Shown piece by piece: positions 1 to 6,913 of a DNA stretch of 14,801 nucleotides. The notes beneath the pieces were generated by a model that searched no databases, was not told the origin of the DNA, and was given only the letters and a program-made list of their open reading frames with translations. Positions within the stretch are counted from its first letter, which is position 1; the number at the start of each line of letters is the position of its first letter. The position numbers were made by a program, and so were the translations under genes. This DNA comes from AA29 sp041481445 (lineage in GTDB: Bacteria > Acidobacteriota > Vicinamibacteria > Fen-336): contig JBGPBV010000163.1 in the NCBI GenBank assembly GCA_041481445.1, positions 1-14,801 on the forward strand. The letters run 5' to 3'.

Positions 1-230
1 CCCAGGACTTCGCGGCCGCCTTCGGCCTGGGCGCGGACGACCTCCATGTCGCCCCCTCGGATGTGGCCGGAGTGGCCCTCGCCGCCATCCAGGCCCTCGA
101 CACCCGCTTGAAGGAACGCGAGGCCGAGATGGCGGCCCTGCAGGCGCAGAACGCGCAGCTCGCCGCGCGGCTGGCCGCCCTGGAGTCGGCCCTGTCGGCG
201 GCGGCGCCCGCGTCTTCCCCGGAGCGCTGA
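1..230 (+). CDS. C-terminal end of a protein with S74-like intramolecular chaperone tail (partial)
   Basis: The gene enters from the left edge, read from base 3, and ends at TGA 228-230; 75 codons are visible. The fragment starts QDFAAAFGLG, continues with a stretch like VAGVALAAIQAL, and ends in a long Ala/Leu/Glu/Gln-rich coiled coil (KEREAEMAALQAQNAQLAARL). The pattern of F..AFGLG, then GVALAAIQ.L, then a coiled coil is what I know from the C-terminal intramolecular chaperone (peptidase S74/endosialidase type) of tail-fibre-like and large bacterial repeat proteins. In that family the domain trimerises the upstream stalk and is often self-cleaved. The catalytic Ser/Lys region and the upstream domain lie outside the window, so the main function cannot be stated. 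It converges on the hydrolase gene with a 26-nt gap. Confidence 0.7.
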   Translation, partial: QDFAAAFGLGADDLHVAPSDVAGVALAAIQALDTRLKEREAEMAALQAQNAQLAARLAALESALSAAAPASSPER

Positions 231-256
231 GAGGCCGCGGCGGTGGCACGCGGGGC

Positions 257-982
257 CTAGGGCACCAGCGCCTCGAGCCACCGCCGGCGTACCTCGCTCG
301 CGCCGACGAAGCCGGGCTCGATGAGCGAGCCCGTCCAGTACCAGCGCTGCTCGGGCGGGGCGGACATGCCGTGGCCGGCGAAATGGCGGTGGAGGTCGAC
401 GACGTGCGCCCCGCGCTCGCGGCAGCGGCGGGCCAGGCCCTCGTTGAACTCCGCGAGCCAGCGCATCTCCTGCGGGCGCAGGCGCGTCCCGTCGAGGTCG
501 CCGGCGCCGTCGGTGGGGTCGTACACGTTGCCGACGAGCAGGGCCGCGCCCGGGACGAGATCCCGGACACGGTCGAGGATGGCGGCCAGGTTTCCGAGGG
601 CCGCGCGCACGCCGGCGCGGCCCTCCGCCTCGGAGGCTCCGAGCAGGCCGAGAAGGTCGTTGCCGCCCGCGGTGAGGGTGACGAGGGTTCCGGCCCCGCG
701 GGGCAGGGCGCGGCTCCCGGCGAGCTGCTCGTCCAGGACCGAGCGGGTGGTGGCGCCGTCGGTGGCGAGGAACCGGCAGTCGATCTCGGGGTTGCCTGAC
801 CTGAGGTCTCGGCCCGCGAACTCCGGCCACACAAGGTCCTGGTTGCGGGCCAGCAGCGACGCCGCCCCGAGCCCGGCCACGGGCCCCTTCGGGCTTCGAC
901 GCTCCGCGAAGTCGAGCTCCGGGTAGCAGTCGATGGACATGCTGTCGCCGAGCGACACGTAGCCGGCAAACGTCTTCATCAT
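257..982 (-). CDS. SGNH/GDSL-family hydrolase
   Basis: Predicted 241-aa serine esterase/lipase-like hydrolase. Block I is GDSMS at residues 12-16 (nucleophile Ser14), close to the N-terminus as in SGNH enzymes. Block III is GGND at 106-109 (oxyanion-hole Asn). A C-terminal D-L-H-R-H-F-x-G-H-G segment at 196-205 should carry the acidic/His pair, although it is not the classical DxxH. DGATT at 75-79 may be block II. There is no signal peptide or membrane segment, so it is probably cytoplasmic. The substrate is unknown. Two ATGs are adjacent (980-982 and 977-979). No Shine-Dalgarno stands out, but a TACGAT element lies 9 nt upstream. It is transcribed divergently from the c-di-GMP enzyme. Family is confident, substrate is not. 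Confidence 0.88.
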   Translation of the reverse strand: MMKTFAGYVSLGDSMSIDCYPELDFAERRSPKGPVAGLGAASLLARNQDLVWPEFAGRDLRSGNPEIDCRFLATDGATTRSVLDEQLAGSRALPRGAGTLVTLTAGGNDLLGLLGASEAEGRAGVRAALGNLAAILDRVRDLVPGAALLVGNVYDPTDGAGDLDGTRLRPQEMRWLAEFNEGLARRCRERGAHVVDLHRHFAGHGMSAPPEQRWYWTGSLIEPGFVGASEVRRRWLEALVP

Positions 983-991
983 GCCGCCGGC

Positions 992-997
992 ATCGTA
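992..997 (-). promoter_or_regulatory. -10-like element (TACGAT) for the SGNH hydrolase
   Basis: On the minus strand the sequence GGTACGAT is followed by nine bases and then ATG at 982. TACGAT fits TAnnnT, and its position would start the transcript about 2-3 nt before the start codon. I see no convincing -35. The same G[GC]TAnnnT shape recurs before other genes in this window, which is the main support. Confidence 0.35.
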
Positions 998-1050
998 CCG
1001 CCGGCCGCGCGCCGGCAGGCGCCAGAGGTGTGCCCCCCGGGGGTCCCGGC

Positions 1051-1056
1051 TATCAT
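1051..1056 (+). promoter_or_regulatory. -10-like element (TATCAT) for the GGDEF/EAL gene
   Basis: GCTATCAT is followed by CCGGGC and then GTG at 1063. TATCAT matches the bacterial -10 consensus at 4-5 of 6 positions, and its spacing places transcription start at or next to the GTG, suggesting a leaderless mRNA. The -35 region (about 1028-1033) has no TTGACA resemblance. This element also argues against the alternative GTG start at 1030, which would put the promoter inside the gene. Confidence 0.45.
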
Positions 1057-1062
1057 CCGGGC

Positions 1063-4000
1063 GTGGAGCCGAGCCTCTCTGCGGTCCCGCCGGCGCTCAC
1101 GGCCGCCGCCGCGCTCCTGCTCGGGATGTGGATCCTCCTCCGCGGGCACCGGTCGCGGCCGGCGGTGCTCTTCTTCGTCGTCACCGCGCTGGTCGCTGCC
1201 TGGCTGACCGGCTTCGCCGTCCTGTACGCCACCGCCGAGGAGCGTGCCGCCGTCGGCTGGGCCAGGCTGGCGAGCCTGCCCGTGGCCCTGCTTCCCGCCG
1301 CCATCTACCAGTTCGCGGCCGCGGAAACCGGCGTCGAGCGCCGGCGCCGCCTGCCCGTCGCCGCGGCCTGGCTCGTCGCCGCGGTGTTCGCCGCCGTCGC
1401 GATCGGCTCGGGGGCCTGGATCGGCGGTGTCCGGCGTTTCCGGTGGGGCTTCTACCCGGCGTACGGATGGATGGGGGTGCCATTCCTCGTCTTCTTCTTC
1501 GCCGTTCTCACCCTGGCCCTCCTCGAATTCCGCCGTGATCGCGAGAAAGCCCGCGTCGAGGACGATCGCCAGCGCAGCCGCCGGCTGCTGCTCGCCTTCG
1601 CGGTTGGCGCCCTCGGATCGATCGACTTCCTTCCCGCCTACGGCGTCGCCGTCTATCCGTTCGGGTACCTGCCGGTCCTGGCCTTCCTCGCCCTCGGCGC
1701 GGCCACCATCCGCCGCTACCGCCTGCCCGACCCACTCTCCATGGCGGAGGAGAAGTTCCGCGCCCTCGCCGAGAGCGCGAGCGACGCCATCGCCTCCGTC
1801 AACAGCCGCGGCGACGTCACCTACGCCAACCGCGCTGCCGGACGCCTCTTCGGCCGGGGGAGCGACGACCTCGCCGGCCGCCCGGTCGCGTCGTTCCTGG
1901 CCCCGGACGTCCGGCCCCGCTGGGAGGAGTTCCTCCGCAACGTGCTCACCACCGGCGCCGACCCCCTCCTCGGGCAGGCCACGATCGCGGCCGCCCTGCG
2001 CGAGGACGGGTCGCACTTCCCGATCGAGCTCTCGCTCGGGACGTGGCACGGCCCCGACGGCACCTTCTTCACCGCCATCGTGCGCGACGTCAGCGAGCGC
2101 AGGCAGACGGAGAAGGCGCTGCGCGCGAGCGAGGAGAGGTCGCGGGCGGTGCTGGAGAGCTCGGCCGCCGCCGTGTTCATAGTCGACGAGGGCCGCGTCC
2201 GCTACGTGAACGAGGCGGCGCGCGCCCTCACCGGCACCGCCGCCACCGACCTGCTCGACCGTCCGTTCGTCGAGCGCTTCCATTCCGACTCCCACGACAT
2301 CGTGCGCCACCGCGTGCTGCGGTCGCCGTCGCCCGCCGTGGCCGGGCTGCGTTACGAGGCGCGCCTGGCCGGGGAGGGAGACCGCTGGGTGGAGCTCACC
2401 GGGAGGACGGTCGACTACGCCGGCCGCCCCTCCTGCCTGGTCACCGCCTTCGACGTGACGGAGCGCCGCCGCGCGGAGGAGGCCATGCGCGAGTCGGAGC
2501 GGCGCATGCGCGACATCCTGGAGAACGTGCAGCTGGTGGCGGTGCTGCTGGACCGCGAGGGCACGATCAACTACTGCAACCCCTATTTCCTGGAGCTGGT
2601 CGGCTTCGAGGAGGAGGACGTCATCGGGCGCGACTGGTTCTCCACCTTCCTGCCCGCGGACGACCGGGAGCACGCCCGCGCCACCCTGCGCGACCGGATG
2701 CAGCTGGGGGCGGTGGCCGCGCACGAGGAGACGGCCGTCGTCACCCGCCACGGCGACCGCCGGGTCGTGGCCTGGAGCAACACCGTCCTGCGGGACTGGA
2801 CGGGAGAGGTGACGGGGACGGCCTCCATCGGCGCCGACGTCACCGACCGCCGGCGCGCGGAGGAGCAGCTCCAGCACGACGCCTTCCACGACGCCCTCAC
2901 CGGCCTGCCCAACCGCGCCCTCTTCATCGACCGCCTCCAGGCCGCGCTGGCCCGCCTGCAGGGCGCGATGGCGCGCGGCCATCACAAGGGCCTGTTCGCG
3001 GTGGTGTTCCTGGACGTGGACCGGTTCAAGCTCGTCAACGACAGCCTCGGCCACAGCGTGGGCGACCGCCTCCTCATCGAGCTCAGCTCCGCCCTCAAGA
3101 CGGCGGTGCGGCCGGGCGACACCGTGGCCCGGCTCGGGGGCGACGAGTTCACGATCCTGCTCGAGGACATCGAGGAGCGCGGGGAGGCCATCGCGGTGGC
3201 GGAGCGCGTCCAGGCCGTGCTGCGCGACCCGCTCGTGCTTGCCGGCCACGAGGTCTTCGCCACCGTGAGCATCGGGATCGCCCTCTCCGCGCCCGGCTAC
3301 AAGCGCGCGGAGGACCTCCTGCGCGACGCCGACACCGCCATGTACCACGCCAAGGCCCTGGGCAAGTCACGCCACCAGGTCTTCGACTCCTCGATGCATG
3401 CACGGGCGCGGCGGCTGCTCCAGCTCGAGCACGACCTGCGCCGCGCCATCGACCGCCGCGAGTTCCGCGTGCACTACCAGCCGATCGTGCGCCTGGACGA
3501 CCGCCGCATCGCCGGTTTCGAGGCCCTGGTGCGCTGGCAGCACCCCGAGCGGGGGCTGGTGGCCCCCTCGGAGTTCATCCATCTCGCGGAGGAGACCGGC
3601 CTCGTCATGCCCCTCGGTCGCGTCGTCCTCGAGGAGGCCTGCCGGCAGGCCGCGGAGTGGATGCGCTCCGCCGGCCCGGACCTGACCGTGAGCGTCAACC
3701 TGTCGGTGAAGCAGTTCTCGCAGCCCGACCTCCCGGAGCAGGTGGACGCCGTGCTCCGCGCCTGCGGCCTGCCTCCCCGGCTCCTCAAGCTCGAGGTGAC
3801 GGAGAGCATGGTCATGGAGAACACGGACGGCGCGATCACGCTGCTGCGCCGGCTGAAGGCCCTGGGCGTGCACATCGCCATCGACGACTTCGGGACCGGG
3901 TACTCGTCGCTGAGCTACCTGCTCCGCCTGCCCGCGGACACCCTCAAGATCGACCGCTCGTTCGTGTCCGGCAGCGGCGACGTCGGGCGCAACGTCAACA

Positions 4001-4191
4001 TCGTGCGCACGGTGGTCGGCCTCGCCTACAGCCTCGGTCTGGACGTGGTCGCGGAAGGCGTGGAGACGGAGGAGCAGCGCGCGCTGCTGGCCGACCTCGG
4101 CTGCCCCCTGGCCCAGGGGTTCCTCTTCTCGCCCGCGGTGGACGGCGAGACCGCCAGCGAGATGCTGGCCCGCGGCACCGCGTTCGCCTGA
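1063..4191 (+). CDS. Membrane-bound hybrid diguanylate cyclase/phosphodiesterase (7TM-PAS-PAS-PAS-GGDEF-EAL)
   Basis: Predicted inner-membrane enzyme that makes and/or degrades c-di-GMP in response to membrane and PAS inputs. Numbered from GTG 1063 (1042 aa): about seven hydrophobic helices in residues 5-215, resembling the 7TM sensor of some histidine kinases; PAS domains near 227-345, 357-468 and 477-604, each ending in a V[ST][ED]RR-like linker; GGDEF domain 607-775; EAL domain 787-1035. The cyclase signature GGDEF is intact at 692-696, with an inhibitory RxxD site (RPGD, 683-686) five residues before it. The phosphodiesterase EAL is intact at 820-822, as are TES, DDFGTG (941-946), KIDRSF and AEGVE. 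Both activities are therefore plausible. GTG 1030 would add 11 residues (1053 aa). The gene stands alone and is divergent from the hydrolase. Confidence 0.93.
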   Translation: MEPSLSAVPPALTAAAALLLGMWILLRGHRSRPAVLFFVVTALVAAWLTGFAVLYATAEERAAVGWARLASLPVALLPAAIYQFAAAETGVERRRRLPVAAAWLVAAVFAAVAIGSGAWIGGVRRFRWGFYPAYGWMGVPFLVFFFAVLTLALLEFRRDREKARVEDDRQRSRRLLLAFAVGALGSIDFLPAYGVAVYPFGYLPVLAFLALGAATIRRYRLPDPLSMAEEKFRALAESASDAIASVNSRGDVTYANRAAGRLFGRGSDDLAGRPVASFLAPDVRPRWEEFLRNVLTTGADPLLGQATIAAALREDGSHFPIELSLGTWHGPDGTFFTAIVRDVSERRQTEKALRASEERSRAVLESSAAAVFIVDEGRVRYVNEAARALTGTAATDLLDRPFVERFHSDSHDIVRHRVLRSPSPAVAGLRYEARLAGEGDRWVELTGRTVDYAGRPSCLVTAFDVTERRRAEEAMRESERRMRDILENVQLVAVLLDREGTINYCNPYFLELVGFEEEDVIGRDWFSTFLPADDREHARATLRDRMQLGAVAAHEETAVVTRHGDRRVVAWSNTVLRDWTGEVTGTASIGADVTDRRRAEEQLQHDAFHDALTGLPNRALFIDRLQAALARLQGAMARGHHKGLFAVVFLDVDRFKLVNDSLGHSVGDRLLIELSSALKTAVRPGDTVARLGGDEFTILLEDIEERGEAIAVAERVQAVLRDPLVLAGHEVFATVSIGIALSAPGYKRAEDLLRDADTAMYHAKALGKSRHQVFDSSMHARARRLLQLEHDLRRAIDRREFRVHYQPIVRLDDRRIAGFEALVRWQHPERGLVAPSEFIHLAEETGLVMPLGRVVLEEACRQAAEWMRSAGPDLTVSVNLSVKQFSQPDLPEQVDAVLRACGLPPRLLKLEVTESMVMENTDGAITLLRRLKALGVHIAIDDFGTGYSSLSYLLRLPADTLKIDRSFVSGSGDVGRNVNIVRTVVGLAYSLGLDVVAEGVETEEQRALLADLGCPLAQGFLFSPAVDGETASEMLARGTAFA

Positions 4192-4203
4192 GGCGAGGGG
4201 GCG

Positions 4204-4228
4204 CCTGAATTCACATCACACCTGAATT
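4204..4228. repeat. 17-bp-spaced direct repeat CCTGAATT in an AT-rich spacer
   Basis: CCTGAATT occurs at 4204-4211 and again at 4221-4228, a spacing of 17 bp. It lies in the locally AT-rich spacer between the GGDEF/EAL stop and the HNH gene start. It could be an operator half-site pair or a remnant of insertion; nothing decides between these. Confidence 0.3.
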
Positions 4229-4258
4229 GTCCTGACCTCGTCTGACACCGGATGGCGC

Positions 4259-4264
4259 GATAGT
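4259..4264 (+). promoter_or_regulatory. -10-like element (GATAGT) before the HNH gene
   Basis: GATAGT matches TATAAT at 4 of 6 positions and ends five bases before ATG 4270, so transcription could start at the ATG. No Shine-Dalgarno is present there, consistent with a leaderless message. No -35 at proper spacing was seen: TTGTCC at 4227-4232 is too far away (26 bp). Confidence 0.3.
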
Positions 4265-4269
4265 GAACT

Positions 4270-5424
4270 ATGAACGCAATGATTCCGTCGCGGCTATCGG
4301 ATGGCGAGCTGATCGATGAGGTCGGGCGCCTGGCCCAATGCGAGCGTGATGACACCGTGTCCCTGATCGCGCATCTGGCCGAGCTCTACCGCCGCCGCCT
4401 GCACGAGAGGGCGGGGTACTCGTCGCTCTTCACCTATTGCGTCGGCGTCCTCCGGCTCTCCGAGGCCGCCGCCTACGACCGGATGCGGGCGGCCAAGGTC
4501 GTCCGCCGATACCCGGAGGTGCTCGGACTGCTCGCGGTGGGGAGCGTCAACCTGACGACGGTGCGCCTTGTCGCCCCCTACTTGACGCGCGAGAACCATC
4601 AAGAGCTGGTCGCGGCCGCCGCCGGCAAGGGCAAGCGCGCGGTCCAGGAGTTGCTGGCGCGGCGTTACCCGAAGGCGGACGCGGCGTCGTCCGTTCGGAA
4701 GCTGCCGGCGAGACGGGTCGAGAACGCGCCGGCGGCGATCTCGTTCGGGGCCGCGGCGACGCCGGGCGACTCTGGCCCGTCGAGGGCCGGTGGGTCCGTC
4801 CCGCTCACGGCAGATGTCCGTCCCGTGATTCCGCCGTCCTCGCCCCCGCTGGTCCAGCCGCTCTCACCGGACCGATATCGGATCGCGTTCACCGCGAGTG
4901 CGGCTCTGCGCGAGAAGCTCGAATTCGCGCAAGACCTGCTGCGCCATGCCGTGCCCAGCGGCGAGCCGGCCCAAATCGTCGAGCGCGCCCTGGACGTGCT
5001 GCTGGAGGAGCTGGTCGCCAGGAAGTACGCGATGACCAACCATCCGCGCACGAGCGGAAAGGGATCGGAGGATCCCGCCTGCATTCCGGCAGGCGTGAGG
5101 CGCGCGGTCTACATCCGCGATCGTGGGCGCTGCCCGTTCGTCGGGACCCAGGGCCATCGGTGCCGCGAGCGCGCCTTCCTCGAGTTCCACCACGTCCTGC
5201 CCCGCGCGGCGGGCGGGCGCGCGACGGTCGAGAACATCGCGCTGCGCTGCCGGGCCCACAACGGCTGCGAGGTCGACCTGTTCTGCGGGCCGCACCAGCG
5301 GTATGGAGTGGATTCTGTGAATGAACGGGCCGCGCCGTACGGCTGTGTCGGCGATGACACGTTTTCGTTCCGGCACGAAAGACGCCGATATTGCCGCGAT
5401 GCCGGCTCGCAACCGCGGGTGTGA
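4270..5424 (+). CDS. HNH endonuclease family protein with helical N-terminal domain
   Basis: 384-aa protein. The N-terminal half is a helical region (about 8-135) with the family-like phrases HLAELYRRRLHERAGYSSLF and LTTVRLVAPYLTRENH. A low-complexity Pro/Ser linker follows (about 155-198), then a second helical region beginning LSPDRYRIAFTAS (198-255). The C-terminal HNH core has HH at 307-308, Asn322 and His330, with nearby cysteines (288, 298, 327, 333) that could support a zinc site. This layout matches a family of orphan HNH proteins I know from GC-rich Acidobacteriota-like and deltaproteobacterial genomes; their target is unknown and they are not tied to a restriction methylase here. 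The start could also be ATG 4279. About 45 residues follow the last HNH ligand, and the final 25 (after APYG) look atypical and lower in GC, possibly an extension through a lost stop. No methylase or phage gene is adjacent. Confidence 0.85.
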   Translation: MNAMIPSRLSDGELIDEVGRLAQCERDDTVSLIAHLAELYRRRLHERAGYSSLFTYCVGVLRLSEAAAYDRMRAAKVVRRYPEVLGLLAVGSVNLTTVRLVAPYLTRENHQELVAAAAGKGKRAVQELLARRYPKADAASSVRKLPARRVENAPAAISFGAAATPGDSGPSRAGGSVPLTADVRPVIPPSSPPLVQPLSPDRYRIAFTASAALREKLEFAQDLLRHAVPSGEPAQIVERALDVLLEELVARKYAMTNHPRTSGKGSEDPACIPAGVRRAVYIRDRGRCPFVGTQGHRCRERAFLEFHHVLPRAAGGRATVENIALRCRAHNGCEVDLFCGPHQRYGVDSVNERAAPYGCVGDDTFSFRHERRRYCRDAGSQPRV

Positions 5425-5443
5425 TGGCGATGGGAGGCTCGGG

Positions 5444-5468
5444 CTGATCGTGGCTGCGCGACGATCAG
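5444..5468. terminator. Perfect inverted repeat between convergent genes, possible bidirectional terminator
   Basis: CTGATCGT at 5444-5451 and ACGATCAG at 5461-5468 form a perfect 8-bp stem with a 9-nt GC-rich loop. It sits 20 nt after the HNH stop and 26 nt beyond the porin stop, where a shared terminator would be expected. There is no T-tract on either side, so intrinsic termination is unproven. Confidence 0.35.
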
Positions 5469-5471
5469 GCG

Positions 5472-5513
5472 CTCACGGCGGCACGCCCACGCCTCACGGC
5501 CGTACGCCCACGC
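5472..5513. repeat. 21-bp tandem duplication spanning the stop codon of the porin gene
   Basis: Positions 5472-5492 and 5493-5513 are two adjacent 21-bp copies differing at two bases (ninth and eleventh of the unit). On the minus strand each unit encodes GVGV(R/P)P followed by TGA, in the frame of the outer-membrane protein. The second unit read (5492-5472) is thus a duplicate of the gene's own end, lying just beyond its stop. Confidence 0.8.
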
Positions 5514-6891
5514 GCAACGTCATCAAGAACTCGTCGGGGTGCAGGGTGCCCACTCGCGGCACGATCATGTCGTGCCGCGAGTACTCGACGGTCAGGTCCA
5601 CGTCGCGCACGAGACCGAAGCGGACCCCGAAGTCGTACTTCCTCCAGTCCCAGTCCACGGAGAGGAAGGGATAGGTGACGGGCCCGTCGAACAGGTTGTC
5701 GATGATCGACACGCGGATCACCGGCCGGATCCAGTTCCCGAAGGGCGTCTCGCCGACCAGGAACAGTCCGGGCAGCGTGAAGAGGCACGCGACCTCGGCG
5801 TCGAACCCGCGCCGCACCAGCGAGGCGACGTCCTGGCGGACGAGCTGGCCGTCCAGGCGCCAGCGGCCCCGGCGCGCGGACACGTTGAGACCGGCTTCCG
5901 ACTTGTCGTTGCCCTCGAAGGGCATCGGGTACCCCCGGCCGCGCAGGAGGTCGAGGTCGCCGAGGAGCGACGTCCCGCGCAGGGGCACCGCATCGTCGAG
6001 CTTGCGGTGGAAGTACCAGCCGAGCGCGTCCACCTCCAGCCCGGACGCGGGCGGCGGCCGCAGGCGCCGGAAGCCGAGCCCGGCCCCCCATTCCAGCCGG
6101 CCGTGCGTGTCGAGCTCGCCCATCTTCGCGTCGTAGAAGATGGGGAAGCCGTTCTCGTACGGCACCGGGCCGGAGGCGGGCACCGGGGTCCCGTTGTCTC
6201 CGGCCAGGACGTTCGTGTCGCGCAGGAAGAAAGGGTTCCCCTTGCCCACCTGGACGCGCCAGTAGGCGTGACCGCCCAGGGCGCCTCCCGCCTGGATCTG
6301 CGGCATCTCGAACCGTCCCACCGCCGTCGCCCACATCCCGTAGCTCTCGAGGGCCCGGACGGCCGGCTTCGAGAAGCGCGGGGCCACGCCGGCCAGGACG
6401 TAGAGCCGGCTCTCGGGCACCGCCTGCAGCGCCTCCGCCTTCCCGCCGAAGCGCACCCAGGCCTGGCGCACGAAGAACCGGTCGTCGGTGGAGGTCGGGT
6501 TCCGGTTGTACAGGTCGAGGAAATGCAGCTCGAGCCGGGCGGACACGCCGAGGCCGAGGTCGCCCTCTCCGATCAGCGAGGCGTTCTGCAGCTCCAGGGC
6601 CGTCCCCGCGTCCACCGTTCGCTGGTGGCCGGTCGGGATGAAACGGAACGGGCCCGGCCCCGTGGGCGTGAAGGTGCTCGTCTGGACGAACCGCGAGTAC
6701 CGCAGGTTCGTCTTCATCTCGCCCCAGAAGTGGAACGGCTCGGGCGCGGCCGGGGAGGGCGCGGCCGCCGGGGCGGAGACGGGGGCGGGGACGGGGGCGG
6801 GCGAAGGCGGCGAGGCGTCCTGCGCCGCGGCGGCCGAGGCGGCCAGTGCGGCGACGGCGGTCAGGCCGGCCTGGCGCAATCGGCCGTGCAC
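5494..6891 (-). CDS. Putative outer-membrane beta-barrel (porin-like) protein
   Basis: 465 aa. It has a Sec-type signal peptide (about residues 1-23: RLRQ, then an Ala/Leu/Val core, cleavage near AAAA-QDA), then a Pro/Ala linker to about residue 50. The rest has alternating hydrophobic/polar strands with many aromatic residues and amphipathic turns (for example LELHFLDLYNR, WRVQVGKGNPFF, VDALGWYFHRKL, TYPFLSVDWDWRKYDFGVRFGL). This is typical of an outer-membrane barrel of about 16-18 strands; the last strand ends TLRVGVRP, not in the usual aromatic residue. Specificity is unknown. The GTG start was chosen because the signal peptide begins there and a TACAAT element lies ten bases upstream. 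It begins 22 nt after the receptor kinase stop and is the third gene of the cupredoxin-kinase-barrel cluster. A naming guess beyond porin-like would be unsupported. Confidence 0.75.
   Translation of the reverse strand: MHGRLRQAGLTAVAALAASAAAAQDASPPSPAPVPAPVSAPAAAPSPAAPEPFHFWGEMKTNLRYSRFVQTSTFTPTGPGPFRFIPTGHQRTVDAGTALELQNASLIGEGDLGLGVSARLELHFLDLYNRNPTSTDDRFFVRQAWVRFGGKAEALQAVPESRLYVLAGVAPRFSKPAVRALESYGMWATAVGRFEMPQIQAGGALGGHAYWRVQVGKGNPFFLRDTNVLAGDNGTPVPASGPVPYENGFPIFYDAKMGELDTHGRLEWGAGLGFRRLRPPPASGLEVDALGWYFHRKLDDAVPLRGTSLLGDLDLLRGRGYPMPFEGNDKSEAGLNVSARRGRWRLDGQLVRQDVASLVRRGFDAEVACLFTLPGLFLVGETPFGNWIRPVIRVSIIDNLFDGPVTYPFLSVDWDWRKYDFGVRFGLVRDVDLTVEYSRHDMIVPRVGTLHPDEFLMTLRVGVRP
6781..6801 (+). 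other. Potential G-quadruplex motif in the barrel gene's linker region
   Basis: The plus strand has four G-runs of 5, 4, 5 and 3 separated by loops of one or two bases (C, AC, C). It is the template strand of the barrel gene about 90-110 nt after its GTG, in the part coding the Pro/Ala linker. It meets the usual sequence rule for a stable intramolecular quadruplex; the repeat may only reflect Pro codon use. Confidence 0.5.
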
Positions 6892-6901
6892 GAGTGGGCC
6901 G

Positions 6902-6907
6902 ATTGTA
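6902..6907 (-). promoter_or_regulatory. -10-like element (TACAAT) for the barrel gene
   Basis: On the minus strand GCTACAAT is followed by ten bases and then GTG 6891. TACAAT is a 5/6 match to the -10 consensus and would start the transcript about 3 nt before the start codon. No clear -35 was seen. It lies in the 22-nt gap after the kinase stop, so the barrel may have its own promoter as well as read-through from the kinase. Confidence 0.45.
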
Positions 6908-6913
6908 GCCGCT

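Noticed and set aside
1030..1062. Upstream GTG start for the GGDEF/EAL gene
   Set aside because: Would place the TATCAT element inside the gene and adds a Pro/Gly-rich stretch unlike a membrane protein start; kept only as an alternative.
979..3348. 789-aa open frame on the minus strand, opposite the GGDEF/EAL gene
   Set aside because: Antisense shadow caused by high GC; low-complexity Gly/Ala/Arg/Glu protein with no family look, whereas the plus strand encodes clear domains.
2043..4208. 721-aa plus-strand frame overlapping the GGDEF/EAL gene
   Set aside because: Out-of-frame Arg/Pro/Ala-rich translation of a well-supported gene.
5363..5380. Hairpin TTTCGT/ACGAAA in the HNH C-terminal region
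   Set aside because: Short stem inside a coding frame with no run of T after it on the sense strand; judged chance.
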